The translations under genes were made by a program, and so were the position numbers. From the NCBI RefSeq assembly GCF_947179165.1, contig NC_077239.1, positions 67,188,634 to 67,252,633 on the forward strand: a DNA stretch of 64,000 nt, read 5' to 3'. Shown here piece after piece: positions 1 to 12,752 of this stretch (its first letter is position 1; each line of letters begins with the position of its first letter). The notes under the pieces are model-generated. The model searched no databases. It saw nothing but the letters and a program-made list of their open reading frames with translations, and had not been told where the DNA came from. The DNA is from Solanum dulcamara. Taxonomy: Eukaryota > Streptophyta > Magnoliopsida > Solanales > Solanaceae.

Positions 1-522
1 AGCGATTCCCGCTTCCTTCTTTGTTAGATTAATTTAATTTTTGAAAAGCTTATTCCTTTTTACTTAATATTTGATTGGGAACTGACAGAGGTAGATTTGG
101 AGTCTTTAGCTCCAGATTTTAACTCGCGAACAGTAGCTGGATTTTGGTGATTTTACTCATTTTACTTCTTTAGTTTTTTGTGTTATCTTGTAGTTGTTCT
201 TGCTCATTGTTTGACACTTCTTTGGTGGATATTTTGGAGAACACTTTTGTAACTTTTTTTTTATTATAGTGGAGATTTTGGTCTTTGTGGTTTTTACTCT
301 TCACATCGAAGAGGTTTTCCACGTAAATCTTGGTGGCTCATATTGTTGATTTGATTTTGTCTTGCTATATTTATATTCGTGATATGATTGCTGCCCTAAA
401 TATTGTTTATGCTTGAATTGGTTTGCCTCATCTCGGTTCAAATAGAAGAAAAAGTTTAGATTTGAGTTTACTTCCGATATTGCCCTGTCGTGCACCTTTG
501 TTTGTGCCGGCCTTTCCCAACA
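1..522 (+). repeat. Left LTR of the plus-strand copia element (5' end cut by window edge)
   Basis: This matches 12140..12752 by eye and ends in TTTCCCAACA immediately before a primer-binding site. Compared with the right LTR it lacks about 80 bp near position 430 (present at about 12573..12660), so the two LTRs differ by an indel as well as many substitutions. That fits an old insertion. Confidence 0.88.
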
Positions 523-524
523 AA

Positions 525-535
525 TGGTATCAAAG
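525..535 (+). other. Primer-binding site (initiator Met tRNA type)
   Basis: TGGTATCAAAG sits two bases after the LTR end CA. It is one change from the usual copia primer-binding sequence TGGTATCAGAG, complementary to the 3' end of initiator methionine tRNA. Confidence 0.8.
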
Positions 536-564
536 TATTGATTTGTTGTTGATTTTCTATTTGA

Positions 565-1217
565 ATGATGGAATCAAATATGAGAAAGATGGTGTGTTTG
601 AATGGTAGCAATTATCATATTTGGAAAGGCAAAAATAAAAGATCTTCTATTAGTCAAGAAAATGCATTTACCTGTGTTTGCTTTCAATAAACTCGAGTCT
701 ATGAATGATGAGGATTGAAAATTTGATTATCTACAAGTTTGTGGCTATATCAGACAATGGGTTGAAGATAATGTTAGAAATTACATTGTGAATGAGCCAC
801 ACGCTAGAAGTTTATGAGATAAGCTTGAGATACATGCTTCGAAGACTGGCAATAACAAGTTGTTCCTGCTAAAATAATTGATGAATATCAGATATAAAGA
901 GGGAAATCCTATTTCAAATTATATAAATAATTTCCAGGGTGTCCTTAACCAGATATCCAAAATGGGTGTAAAGTTTGATGAAGAAATATAAGAACTCTGC
1001 TTCTTAATATTCTGACAGATTCTTTTGAAACTCTTCGAGTTTCTTTGACTAATTCAGCTCCCAGTGGTGTTGTAACTATGGAATATACTAAGAGTGGTGT
1101 TTTAAATAAATAGATAAGAAGAAGATCTCAAAGCTCATCTTCTTCAATTTCACTCTTTGATGTTTTGGTTACTGAAAACAGGGGGAGAAACAAGTTCAGA
1201 GGTCACAATGACAAAGA
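565..1217 (+). pseudogene. Copia gag remnant
   Basis: Translation in shifting frames gives recognisable copia gag segments: LNGSNYHIWKGK near the start, then NNKLFLLK and YINNFQGVLNQISKMGVKFD further on, typical of the UBN2-type capsid region. Several stops occur (for example in the first 40 codons) and frame changes are needed, so no intact Gag can be made. The frame is interrupted at 1222 by the first solo LTR and resumes at 3697. Confidence 0.85.
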
Positions 1218-1222
1218 TAAAA

Positions 1223-3696
1223 TGTAACACCCCTCAAAGATTTTCCCTAAGATTCAGACCTTCCTTGTACACGTGTAGGGTCAATCGTATTTATTTTAAA
1301 GTATGTGCTTGAGTTAAGATAAGTCCCTGAGAAATTGAAGAGTATTGGAGGTGATGTGGGGTCATAGAGGACCCCTAGGACCGAGCTAAGTCCAAAAAGG
1401 TTCGTCGTGGATAAGTTAGGATGAGTTCGTGTATGGGATCGACTTCTAAAGACCCTATCTTTGGAAAGACGATAATCAGGGTGGCCTATGACCCATCAAA
1501 TTAAAGGTCATCGAGTCTTCTTTCCAACGCCACCAAGAATGTAATTTTTGGAGTTCAGAATCAAAAGATATGACGATCCTAAGATGAACTAGCACAATAG
1601 AGATTTTCAGGCCTGGGTTGCAGTTGCTGGAAAACTGGGCTTGGCACCGCAGTGGCGCGATGCGCCACTATTGCATCAGGAATACACCTCAGTAGTTTGG
1701 CCCCTGGTGCGGTACGCCACTACGACGTGTGCAGGGTTTTCAAGCTAATTTCCAGAACCCAGAAAATATTGGCCTTGGCGCTGTAAAGGCGCGACACGCC
1801 ACTATCGCACCAAGAATGTTCCTCAGTAGTTTGGTCTTTGGCGTGACGTGCCACTAACCAATGTACAGGTTTTAGGCATAATCGGCCTGGCGCTGCAATG
1901 GCGCAACGCGCCACTATCGCGCCAGGAGCATTTTTGCATATTTTCAAAACTTTGTGAGAAGGGGCAATTTGGGAACTTACCCAAATTATATATGTATCAC
2001 CCTAGACCATTTTGGGAACATATTTTCAGCCCCACTCTCTCTCTAGAAAAGCCCTAGAAAACTCTCTTCTTTATCTTCTTCTTCTTCCCCTCTATTTCCA
2101 ACAAGAGATTGTTCCAAGAGCTTTAAGATTCGAGTACTCCATTGAAGACCCAACACCAAGGTTTTCTTCAAGAGTTTATTCTAAGGTATGTAAGGCTATC
2201 CAAAACATGGGTTGAGTCCACCCATGTGCCCTACTCTTGCTTTGATGTTAGATGTCCATAAAAATAGAGTTTCTTTGTATGGTTTGTGTTTGAGTGAGTT
2301 TTGTCTCCTATTAATTTGATCCATTTGTGTTGATGTTGTAGAGCTAAAAAGTTCCTAAAATCTTCAAGTTAGTATGAGTTGATGGAGGTGATTTGTTAAT
2401 ATGTTTTGTTGATCTCTTTAACCATGTGATTATGTTATATAAGTTATTTTCCTTAAATGTGTTATTCTACTTGAATTGTTGGGCTAAAGTCATAGAGTTG
2501 TGATGAGTATTAAGGAGATGTCATAAATGCTTCTTAAATTAGGCTTGATTGAGTTGATTAGAGGATAGAATTGATGAGTGGACAAGGTCCTAAGTGAGAC
2601 TTGCCCTTATGAATTGATTGAGTTAAAATGAGAATATAGTTGATGAGTTGGCAAAGTCCTAAATGAAACTAGCCGTGAGGGCTTGTTTGAGATGATTGGA
2701 TGGAGTCTTATGAGCATAGAGTCATGGGAGGAGTATCGAGCACCGAGGCAGGCGAGAGTATAGTCCATTCTCGAACCCCAGAAACTACGCCGCCAACGTA
2801 GGTAGGGATGGAACCGTTAAAGTCGGATGCTTCCCATGGGATCAAACCATTAAAGTCGGATGTTTTCCATTCATTTGTCCTGAAATGATAGGACTTGACT
2901 AATCGATGGAATCCATAATTAGGAGGCGTTCATGCCCTGGCAAGGTATGGACGGACGTGGCAATGACGTCTGATTGTTGTACTATCATTGGCTAATAAGT
3001 GATGGTTGTCGGATAAGAGAAACTCCCATTTAGGTCTTGATAGTACTCTGTGTCAGTTGAGTTGAGTGGCATGAGATTTGGTCCGGTCTAAATCACTTCT
3101 TGTTAGACTTAGGGAACTTGATTGAGTTGTTATGTATATATATATGAGTTGAGATCCTGAGTTGATATTGATGCTTTCTAGATGTTTGTTTCCTCCGGCC
3201 ATTTTACATACCCGTACATTCCATGTACTGATGCCATTTGGCCTGTATCATTTTATGATGCAGCAACAGGTACTAGAAATCATCAACCGTCTCTCCATTG
3301 AAGATCCACATACACTCCTAGCTAGTTGGTGAGTCCTCCTAGTTTCCGGAGGATGTTGAGCTTCCTTGTATAGTTTTGCTGCTGTTGTTTCCTTTATCTT
3401 GATTGTTGGTAGCCATGGGCTTGTCATTGGCACCTTCTAGACTTTGATAGAGGCTTCATAGACTAGAGTGTGGGAAGGTTGGACTGCTATTTTTGAGAAG
3501 TCCTATTATACTTATTTTGTTGAGTTGAGAACTATTTGGCCTTCGGCCCCATGTCGTGAATAATATGTTACGATTGAACCCTCTGTTGAGTGAATGTGAT
3601 TGAACGATAGTGCAACTGAATCAGGTGGTTCGCTCGAAGGTTAGAAATGGCTTTCAAGTGCCGGTTACGCCTAGGGTACCCTCCCGGGGCATGACA
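1223..3696 (+). mobile_element. Solo LTR 1 (2,474 bp), TSD TAAAA
   Basis: It begins TGTAACACCCC and ends GGGGCATGACA, giving TG...CA ends with a short imperfect inverted repeat. The five bases TAAAA occur directly on both sides (1218..1222 and 3697..3701), and the copia gag resumes at the exact junction. It has no coding capacity, so it is a solo LTR, probably of a Ty3/gypsy element. A TATA-like box is at 1987..1994 and an AAG|GTATGTAAGG motif at about 2184. Its 5' half resembles solo LTR 3 and its 3' half resembles solo LTR 4. Confidence 0.9.
1641..1932. repeat. GC-rich partly palindromic repeat array in the U3 part of solo LTR 1
   Basis: Variants of GGCGCGAYGCGCCACTATYG recur at about 1653, 1788 and 1898, with diverged half copies at about 1706 and 1839. 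The phrase CCTCAGTAGTTTGG repeats at 1687 and 1821, a period of about 134 bp. The same GC-rich motif recurs in solo LTR 3 at about 8757..8850, so it belongs to the LTR family. CG-rich cores stand out strongly in AT-rich DNA. Confidence 0.75.
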
Positions 3697-4046
3697 TAAA
3701 AGTAAAAGCAAGTCAAAATCTAAGTACAAGAATATTACATATGACTATTACCACAAGAATGAGCATATCAAGAAATATTGGTACAGGTACAAGAGAGATA
3801 TGAGATAACAAAAGAAAGATAGAGATAATACAAATCGTGTTGCTATTATTGTTAAGGATGATCTTCTTGTTGCTTATGGTGAAAATGTCATTAATCTTAT
3901 TTGTGGTGAGTCTAGCTGGTTTGTGGATTGTGGTGCTACTTGGTATTGACACAGTTTATTTGGAAAGTAACAATGATTTGAGACTATTTCTCAGCAATAT
4001 CAAGCATGCTCCAGATGTTCGCTTGAATTTGATTTCTGTAGGAAAC
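3697..4046 (+). pseudogene. Copia gag C-terminus and protease remnant
   Basis: This continues the copia reading after solo LTR 1. A degenerate zinc-knuckle region (YYHKNEHIKKYW, with the cysteines lost) is followed by SSWFVDCGATW, corresponding to the WxxDSGA active-site segment of copia protease with Ser replaced by Cys. A later stretch translates to HAPDVRLNLISVG, normal for the protease/integrase junction. A segment between the two is missing or frameshifted. Confidence 0.8.
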
Positions 4047-6212
4047 TGTAACACCCCCTAAAAACGTTGTATATGATGTTCCAATTCTTGATCAAAATGA
4101 TATCTCTTCTGGGCATAACTTTTAATAATATGGTCCAAATTAGGTGATTCAAATTTCTAAATAACCCTAACATCATTACCTACAACTTTTGTGAAGACCA
4201 TATTTTAAGTTTCGGAGGTTAAGTAGGTCAAATAATTTAATTATTGCAAGACATGGTATTGTGACGAAATGAAGTGTTTGTAGAAGAAAAATCATATCTC
4301 ACTGTAGGTTGCTCCAAATCGGTTGATTTTTAAATGACTTGAAAGTAGATAGTCCTCCATTTGACATCACCTATGACATCACTATCTTCTATTAAATTTT
4401 CAGATTTTTCTTTATAATTATTTTAATTATTGTTAGGTCTCTCCTTCACACCTATAAATACCCCCTTATTTCATCATTTTGTTCATCAAGCAACTCTTCT
4501 CTCTATACACTCCTTTACTCATTCTCAAAATATAGTTTTAGTTCTTAGTAGTATAAAAATATTATTCTGGTGATTCATATACTTCGGGTAGTACACAAAA
4601 TGCTCCAACGAGGAGAAAAGACTAGGATTCAAGAGTGTTCATTAAGTCGTTTGATTCTAAGTAAAGCTTTGTATTTCAGGTATGTAAGGCTTCAATGAGA
4701 ATATTTCTTCCACTTTCATGACTAAAGTATTTTGATTATATGATAAATTATGTTTATTTTCTTTAAGCTTTACTCTAAGTTATGTGGGTGTTTATCCATG
4801 AGTTCTTTCATCCATGTAATCCAAAACTCTTTCAACTAAATCACTTAATTTCAAGTAAGATTTTCTTATGGGAAATTCTTATTTCTATTTAATAGAATAA
4901 ATCAAGGTTAAACTAATGATTATTAGTCTATTTTAATGCAAAATGATTTCATAGGTATGGATTGATGGTTTGCAAGTATTTTCTCTATTTATCTCTTTAA
5001 AGGTTCTTGAAATTTATGGTGGTTGTTTAAAGCATCATTTTTTTATTGATAAATTTTAAAGTATTTATACATAATTTTATTTGCATACATGCTTGAAATT
5101 TGAATTGATTTGAACAACCTAGTTTTATTATATTTTCAATGAAGTTTGACTTGAAAGTTTTGACTCCAAATAAATATTTATGAAAACAATGTCTATGATC
5201 AAAAGGGAGTCTTATGAAATGACAGAATGATGAAATGATATGAATGATGGATTCTTTATGCAATAAGGACAATTCTTGCATATTTAAATTACCAAAGGTT
5301 TTAATGAGCTATTCTACCGAATATGATGTTTTGAATTCTCAAGGTATATACTATGACTATTTTGAAGTATTAAACTATTATGTGGGATTGACTTTGCACC
5401 AAATGGGTCATTGAGGTAGAATTCGATAAGGAAATCCTAGTAGCAACCATTTGTCTCATTAACTATATGCCAACATAGGAGTCATAGTAGGCTTAGGCTA
5501 ATGGATCCACAAATATTTCTTAAAATAAAAGTTAAAGAAATGAATGAAGGTGATGGAGTTTTACTCGGAAAGTAGTCTCCTTGGCCAACATAGGGGGTTA
5601 CGTTGGATTCCATATAATAGCTCACATGGTCTTAAATATCGGTTACGGTCATTTTTCCACAAAATGAATGTTTTAAAGGATATCTATATGATTGATTAAG
5701 CATGCACTACATTATGTTTCATATTACATAAATGTTTTAATGTTTCCTCAATATTCATGCATGCTTACATATTTAGTACATTTAAAGTATTAACGCATAC
5801 TCTTTTGCCTACATGATATTACTATGTAAGGACCGGTGCTCCTCCTCGTTCTCCTCCATGTGGCTAGTTGAGATTTTGTTTGAAGACTACTTTTGGTGAG
5901 TTCCCATGTTTCGGAAACAATACTCCTTTTTCTTTCTAGCTTATGATATGTTGAGACCTCTAAGCACTTACTATGGAAATTTATTCTATTTTGATTGAGG
6001 GTGAGCTAGAAATTTGTCTTAGCCCTTGATAAATCTAAAAGTTAGAGGTATTGTTAGACATATGTAAGTTTAAGTTTTACTCTAATGGTTTCTGTTTGTT
6101 TTTTTTATCATTACCTATGAAAGGCTAAATAAATTCTAAAAGGCTTGTTTGAGGTACTTTCGAGTTTCTTATTAGCCGTGTCACATCTAGGCCCTAGGCT
6201 TGGATCGTGACA
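4047..6212 (+). mobile_element. Solo LTR 2 (2,166 bp), TSD GAAAC
   Basis: It starts TGTAACACCCCC and ends CTTGGATCGTGACA, with GAAAC on both sides (4042..4046 and 6213..6217). The copia sequence is continuous across the junction once it is removed. It is non-coding. A TATA box (TATAAATA) lies at 4453..4460 and a CAG|GTATGTAAGG motif at about 4678. The 5' half (to about 4680) aligns with solo LTR 4; the 3' half aligns with solo LTR 3. Confidence 0.9.
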
Positions 6213-6407
6213 GAAACCTTGATGATGAGGGATATGTTAACACCCTTGTTGGTAGCTAGCGAAAGGTTACTAAAGGTTCAATGATTGTGGCTCGAGGTGG
6301 CAAGTTGTTTAACTTGTATGTATTCGAGGGCTATATTTCTAGATGCTTAGAAACTTGGTGGAGAATGGTACTTCATCAGAGTTATGGCAAAGAAGACTGA
6401 GTCATAT
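6213..6407 (+). pseudogene. Copia GAG-pre-integrase remnant
   Basis: The translation gives GSMIVARGGKLFNLYVFEGY and then a LWQRRLSHI-like motif, the usual GAG-pre-integrase segment that precedes the integrase core in copia polyproteins. It is cut by solo LTR 3 and continues at 9222 with a MSEKEIDSLSKK-like segment. Confidence 0.8.
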
Positions 6408-9221
6408 TGTCATGACCCAAGCCTAGGTCCTAGACGTGATACGGCGAATGAGACCCCCGAAGGTACCTCACCCAAGCCTCTTAGCAATCATTAAGTATTT
6501 CATTGGTAACGGTAAATAATAATAAGCAGAAATAAAAACATTTCCTTTCCATTTGTGTCCAAACATACCTCTACTAATAGACTTGGCGGGGGCTAAGACA
6601 TATCCCTAGCTCACCCTCAATATAAGTGTCAAGAAATACCTTAATAAAAGTCTTACTATTCTACATAACACAAGCTTAGAGTAAAAAGGAATGTCGTTCC
6701 CGAAACATGGGAACTCACCATAAGAAATCTTCAACTAACTTGAGCTAGCCACAAGGAGGAGGTCGAGGAGTGACGTCAGCTCCTACATGGTGATATCATG
6801 TAGGCAAAAGTATGCATTAGTACTTTGAATGTACTAAGTATGTGAGCATGCAATGCAATATATCATTATACAATAAGGTGAAATAATGGAACATATTAGA
6901 ACCTTGTATTCATTTGAAATACCATTTGGAGTTATGAAGCTTAGTCAATAAAATATAGAAACCATCATAATTCATAAAAGAAACTTAAATATTTTAGAGG
7001 TAGTCATGAGTCGTTATAAGAAACCATATACTTGCAAAATACCATGAATAGTAAATAAGTAATCCATAAACCTTTTGAAAGAAATCATTAGTTTTGTGAG
7101 AGCACATACTTTACCTTGTGATAGACATAGTAGATATCATATGATATATCTTAAACATTGGAAGAGGGACTTTGTACCTTTGTGAGAGCGACCATCAACC
7201 GACATAAACCATGTGAGCCATAACATGGAGTCCTGATGTTAACCCTACACCAGAAGAAAGGGGAAGACTACTTGCCAAGGTAGACTCTGTCATGCCTAAG
7301 TGGATCCACTAAGCTATTATGTGAACCGGGTACTCACCTCTAGTTCTTAGACTTGGGTACTCACCACTAAGCCTTGATATTTCGGGTACTCGCCTCTTAG
7401 AGATTGGGTATTCGCCTCTATCTTCTTTATACCTACGGTGGCACGTAGTTCTGGGACATGGGTATTCGCCTCTTGTCCAGCTCGGTGCTAGGTAAGCTCT
7501 CAGTAGAATAACATTTAAGTATCACAATAACATAAGCATTTATATAACTTTAGATATCAGATCATCATCGGTTGAATAGCTCATTAAATCTTTGGTTTAT
7601 AATATCATCATGACTACCATGCTCTATTTACCGTTCTACTAATGAACCTTGGTTTATAAGAGAATTAGGTCTACAATCAGTGATGGCATTCCAGGTACCA
7701 TGCTAATCGGACCTTCTATTTTGGAAAAATGTTCAAAAGCATTGACGGTCTATAGGGAGGTCAAACATGTCATATCATAACCTTAAACATTTCATTTGAT
7801 TCAATGTGAGAATTGTCCTTTCACATTAAAACCTTAATTTGGCTAAGAAGCCCTTTTATCAATCAAGCATTTTATAAAGACATTTCAGTTGATTCAATGT
7901 GAGAATTGTCCTTTCACATTGAAACCTTAATTTGGCTAAGAAGCCCTTTTATCAATCAATCATTCAATCATTTCACTAGACTCCCTTAAATATAGGCATT
8001 TGCTTCATAAACTTTCATTTAGAGTCAAACTTTCAATCCAACTTCATTTCAACATAAGAGAACTAGGTGGGTTCATTTCATATAACTTTCAAATACATTT
8101 AAAGAATACTTGTATGCATGAGAGTGATATGAATGCATCTAATCAAACATCTTAAAATAACCCACCATATGTACTTTAAAACTACTTTCAAACCTTCATA
8201 TAAGTACCTTGATAAACTATCCATTTCATGTAAATATGAATCAACATAAGTCAATATAGGTAATAAACTTCAAATATTCAAGAATCTATACATTTGAAAT
8301 CGTAGTATGAAAATCCCTAAAAACTCATCACATGAAATTAAGAGTCAACATATCCATTTAAACATAATAAGCTTCAAGTATACCATAATATATGCATTTT
8401 GAATCATCATGTAAAATACCATAAGATTTCATCATTTAGAATTTATATACAAAGTTGAGAAAAACATTTGGGCTCCATGGGTGGAAGAACCCATGGATGA
8501 AAACCCACATACCTTGAGGAGTCAACTCTTGAATGAAAAACTTGAAAAGAAATGGAGGCTTGAATCCTTGATTTTTTTTGAGGGAAAATCTTGTTGAAGA
8601 TGAATTGAAAGAGAAGAGGGTGAAAGTTAGGGTTCTTTGGAGGTGAAAATGTGCAGAAATTGACCCCAAAAATGTTCCAAGTCCGTATATATTGTTTAGG
8701 GAATTGTCCAACTTGCCCTTCCTCAAAGAAAATCTAGAAAATGGGCCAAAAACCCTGCTGGCACGATAGCTGGCGCGCCGCGCCAGCACCCAAACTACTT
8801 AGGCTAGTTTCGGGCGCTATAGTGGCGCGTCGCGCCAAGCCCCACTGCAGCGATAGTGTGTGGAAAAAGGATCATAACTTTTGATTTTGAACTCGGAATG
8901 AGGCAAACTCGGTGGCGTTGTAAAGAGGACTCAAAGACCTTTAATTTAATAAGTCATAGTCCACCCAATTATTTATATTCAAAGAGATATGTTCATTGGA
9001 AGTTGACCCTTATACGAACTCATTTGGAAACTTAGCCGAAACGAATTCTTTGGACTTGGCTTGGTTGTAGGGATCCCTTATGACCCTAAATCACATATAA
9101 TACCCTTGAATTACTTAGGAATATCATAACTCATGAATTCCCTTTAAATTCATAGAGTACGATCCTATACGTACATGAAAAATGCTACGGGCCTTGGCGT
9201 AGAAATATTTGGGGTGTTACA
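6408..9221 (-). mobile_element. Solo LTR 3 (2,814 bp), TSD CATAT, minus orientation
   Basis: On the plus strand it begins TGTCATGACCC and ends GGGGTGTTACA, so it lies opposite to solo LTRs 1 and 2. CATAT flanks it at 6403..6407 and 9222..9226. A TATATAC box is at 8686..8692 and an AAG|GTATGT motif at about 8515 (minus strand). The U3-side half (about 8520..9221) resembles solo LTR 1, including the GC-rich palindromes; the other half resembles solo LTR 2. Its extra length includes a tandem duplication at 7788..7972. Confidence 0.9.
7788..7972. repeat. Tandem duplication, period 93 bp, in solo LTR 3
   Basis: The phrase GATTCAATGTGAGAATTGTC occurs at 7798 and again at 7891. The flanking sequence is nearly identical over roughly 80 bp in each copy, with one or two differences. 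A simple two-unit tandem duplication. Confidence 0.85.
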
Positions 9222-11920
9222 CATATGAGCGAGAAGGAGATTGATAGTTTGTCTAAGAAGAATTTTTTTTTTTAGAGTGAAACAAGAAAAGTTAAATAAA
9301 TGTGTTTATTGCTTAGTCGGTAAACAGATTTTTTTTCCAGTCATCCACTTTGAAGAAAGTTTGATTTGTTGGAGTTGGTACATTTTGATTTCTGTGATCC
9401 TTTTAAGGTAAGGTCTTGTGGTGGTTCACTTTATTCTGTGACTTTTGTTGATGATCACTCTCATAAACTCCAGGTATACTCTTTAAAGTCCAAGGATCAA
9501 GTATTTGATATTTCAAGATTTTTCAAGCCTTGATTGAGAGAATACAGGGAAGAAATTAAAATGTATCCGCTCAGACAATGGTGGTGAGTATATTGATCCT
9601 TTTGATAAATATTGCAGAGTGCAGGGTATTCCACATTAGAAAACTCCTTCAAAGACTCCTCAACTAAATGGTTTAGTAGATAGAATGAACACAACTCTAG
9701 TTGAGAGGGTTAGATGTATGCTTTTAGATGCTTAGCTACCAGATTCCTTTTAGGAAGAAACACTTAATACTACTGCCTATATTATCAATTTATCGCCTAT
9801 TGTTGCTTTGAATAGTGATGTCCCTAACAGAGTTTGGTTTGGTAAAAATGTTTCTTATGATCATCTTAAAGTATTTGGGTGTAAAGTTTTTGTGCATGTT
9901 CCTAAGAATGAGAGGTCAAAGTTGGATGTTAAAACTAAGCAATGTATCTTTATTGATTATGGTCAAGATTAATTTGGCTATCGTTCCTTTGATCCAGTTG
10001 AGAAGAAACTTGTTAGAAGCTGTGATGTTGTGTTCTTTGAAGACCAAACAATTGAAGATCTTGACAAAGATGAGAAAGTTTATTCTCAGAATAGTGAGAG
10101 CTTAGTTGATGTTAATCCATTTCCTTTGACTATTGAACCTGAAGAAAATTTTCAAAATGATGAAACTCAAGTTGATAATAAAGAAGGTGATCATATTCAG
10201 AATGACCAGTATAACGTTGATGCTCCATGGAAAGATGATGTGGTTGGTCAGCAATCAATTATTATTGATGCTTCAGAGAGTTCTCTTAAAATATCTACTA
10301 GAGAGAAAATACCTTCATCTCGTTATTCTCCCAGTGAGTATGTACTCTTGACTGATGAGGGAGAACTAGAGAATCTTAACGAGGCCATGAAAAGTGGAGA
10401 AAAAAAAAGGTGGTTTGATGTTATGGAAGATGAAATCAAGTCTCTACATGATAATCATAACTTTGATTTGGTTAAGCATCCTAAAGGAAGAAAAACTTTG
10501 AAAAACAGATAGATTTTCAGGGTGAAACATGAAGATGGCAACCCAGTTTCACGGTACAAAGCTATATTAGTTGTGAATGAATTAACCAGATGAAGAGAGT
10601 TGATTTTGATGAGATATTCTCTCTAGTTGTGAAGATGTCATCCATTCGTGTGGTTCTAGGCTTGGCTACAAGTCTGAAATTGGAAATTGAGCAAATGGAT
10701 GTTAAATTGCTTTTTTCCACGGTGACTTAGATGAAGAAATTTATATGGAGCAGCCAGAAGGTTTTGAAGTCAATGGAAAAGAGAATTATGTTTGCAAATT
10801 GAAGAAAAGTTATGGTCTAAAACAAGCTCCAAGTAATGGTATAGGAAGTTGGTTCTTTTATGAGTCAATAGGGCTTTAAAAAGACTTTTTAGACCATTAT
10901 GTTTTGGTGCAACAATTCTCTGATAGTAGCTTTATCATTGTTTTTTTAAATGTTGATGAAATGCTTGTTGTTGGTCAGAATGCTTGCAGGATTCAAAAGT
11001 TGAAGCAAGAGTTGAATAATTCTTTTGCTATGAAAGACTTGAGACCAGCAAGACAAATTCTTGGCATGTAGTCCGTGATAAAAAGGCCAAGAAATTGTGA
11101 TTATCACAAGAGAAGTACATTCAGAAAGAACTTCATAGATTTAACATGGACAAAGCTAAGGTTGTCAGTACACCTTTAGCTATGCATTTCAAATTGAGCA
11201 TGAAGTATTGTCCTTCCAGTGATGATGAGAAGGAAAATATGAAGAAAGTTTCTTATGCTTCAGCCGTTGGTAGTTTGATATATGCAATGGTGTGTAAAGA
11301 CTGGATATTGCTCATGTTATTGGTATTGTCAGCCATTTTCTTTTTAATCTAGGAAGAGAGCATTGGAATGCTGTAAAATGGATGATCATATATCTTTGTG
11401 GCACTTCTAATCTAAGTTTGTGTTTTAGAACAGAAAAGTCTATTCTCTGTGGTTACACTAATTCAAATATGGCTAGTGATATTGATACTTGTAAGTCTAC
11501 TTCAGGCTACTTGACTACTTTTGTAGGGGGAGCTGTGTCTTGGCAATAATCTAGGTTGCAAAAATGTGTTGTTCTATCTATTATAGAAGCTGAGCTTATT
11601 GCTGTTGTTGAAGCTTGTAAAGAGTTTCTATGGATAAAGAGATTTTTTAGGGAACTTTGTTGTGCTCAAGAGAGGTATGTGCTTTATTGCAACAGTCAAA
11701 TGCTATTCACCTTAGCAAGAATTCTACATTTCATGGTTAGTCTAAACACATTGATGTGAGATACCATTGGATTTGGGATGTGTTGGATTCTAAGTTTCTT
11801 GAACTTGAGAAGATTCATACCGATGATAATGGTTCCGACATGATGACTAAATTTTTTCCAAGAGGAAAGTTTGAAGAATGTTTCATGATCGCCGGGATAG
11901 CGGTCTCCTCCACATAGTTT
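9222..11920 (+). pseudogene. Copia pol remnant: integrase, reverse transcriptase, RNase H
   Basis: Copia domains follow in order with many stops and frameshifts. The integrase core includes SDNGGEY near 9580 and TPQLNGLVDRMN near 9665. An intact middle stretch at 10030..10512 (160 codons) covers the acidic linker and the start of the RT domain. RT motifs are degenerate: the expected YxDD box near 10950 reads as VDEMLVVG. RNase H segments lie near 11460..11760. A purine-rich tract at 11921..11933 follows, just before the right LTR. Non-functional. Confidence 0.88.
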
Positions 11921-11933
11921 GGAGGGGGAGAAT

Positions 11934-12752
11934 TATTGGATTTTGGAATTTTTCCCTTCCTATGTGGATAAATAAAAGTCTGATTTAGACTATCCCACTT
12001 TTGTCCATAAGTCAAATTCTTATGGTACATATGTAACACTCTTCTAGGTCTTATTTTTCATAATTCACAAGAGAGATCAGCAGTCATAATAGAGAGAAAA
12101 GTGAGAGCGTGTAGATTTTCGCACAAGCCCTAGCAGTCATTTTCAAATCGTGATTTCCGCTTCGTTCGTTGTTCGATTGAGCTAATTTTTGGACAGCTTG
12201 TTCCTTTCAACTTAATCTTTGATTGGGAACTAACAGAGGTGTATTTGAAGTCTTTATCTTCAGGTTTTAGCTTGTGAACAGTAGCTGCATTTTGGTGATT
12301 TTACTCCTTACTTCTCTAGTTTTTGATGCTATCTTGTAGTTGTTGTTGCTCATTGTTTGGCACTTCTTTGGTAGCCATTTTGGAGAACACTTTTGTAACT
12401 CTTGTTGATTATAGTGGAGCTTTTGGTCTTTGTGGTTTTTACTCTTCACGCCGAAGAGGTTTTCCACGTAAATCTTGGTGTCTCATATTGTTTATTTGAT
12501 TTTGCCTTGCTATATTTATTTTGGTGATATGCTTGATGCCCCAAATATTGTTTATGCTTGAATTGGTTTTCCTGCACGTAATCTTTCTTCCCAACGAGCC
12601 CTTTTTTTTATTTGGAAGACGGGCATTACGTTCAGTTCGAAAGGCATGGTTTTCAGTTCATCTTGGTTCAAATAGAAGGAAAAGTTTAGATTTGGATTTA
12701 CTTCTGCTATTGCTCTGTCGTGCACCTTTGTTTGTGCTTGCCTTTCCCAACA
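11934..12752 (+). repeat. Right LTR of the plus-strand copia element
   Basis: It follows the polypurine tract GGAGGGGGAGAAT (11921..11933), begins TATTGG (probably a mutated TGTTGG) and ends CCCAACA, like the left LTR. At 819 bp it is complete. The part from about 12140 onward aligns with 1..522 apart from an extra segment of about 80 bp at 12573..12660. Confidence 0.87.

Larger units (their letters stand above)
1..12752 (+). mobile_element. Degenerate Tork-like Ty1/copia retrotransposon with three nested solo LTRs
   Basis: A Ty1/copia element reading left to right. Seen: LTR-like ends at 1..522 and 11934..12752 that share long stretches, a primer-binding site just inside the left LTR, a purine tract just before the right one, and gag, protease, integrase, RT and RNase H remnants in copia order between them. 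Numerous stops and frameshifts mean it cannot encode its proteins. Insertions at 1223..3696, 4047..6212 and 6408..9221 split the coding region; without them the visible element is about 5.3 kb, normal for copia. Wording in gag and integrase resembles the TNT1-94/Tork group. Its true left end lies outside the window, so its target duplication cannot be checked. Confidence 0.9.

Noticed and set aside
8436..8789. Minus-strand frame of 117 codons in solo LTR 3
   Set aside because: It spans the LTR leader and TATA region, shows no domain, and is absent from the related LTRs.
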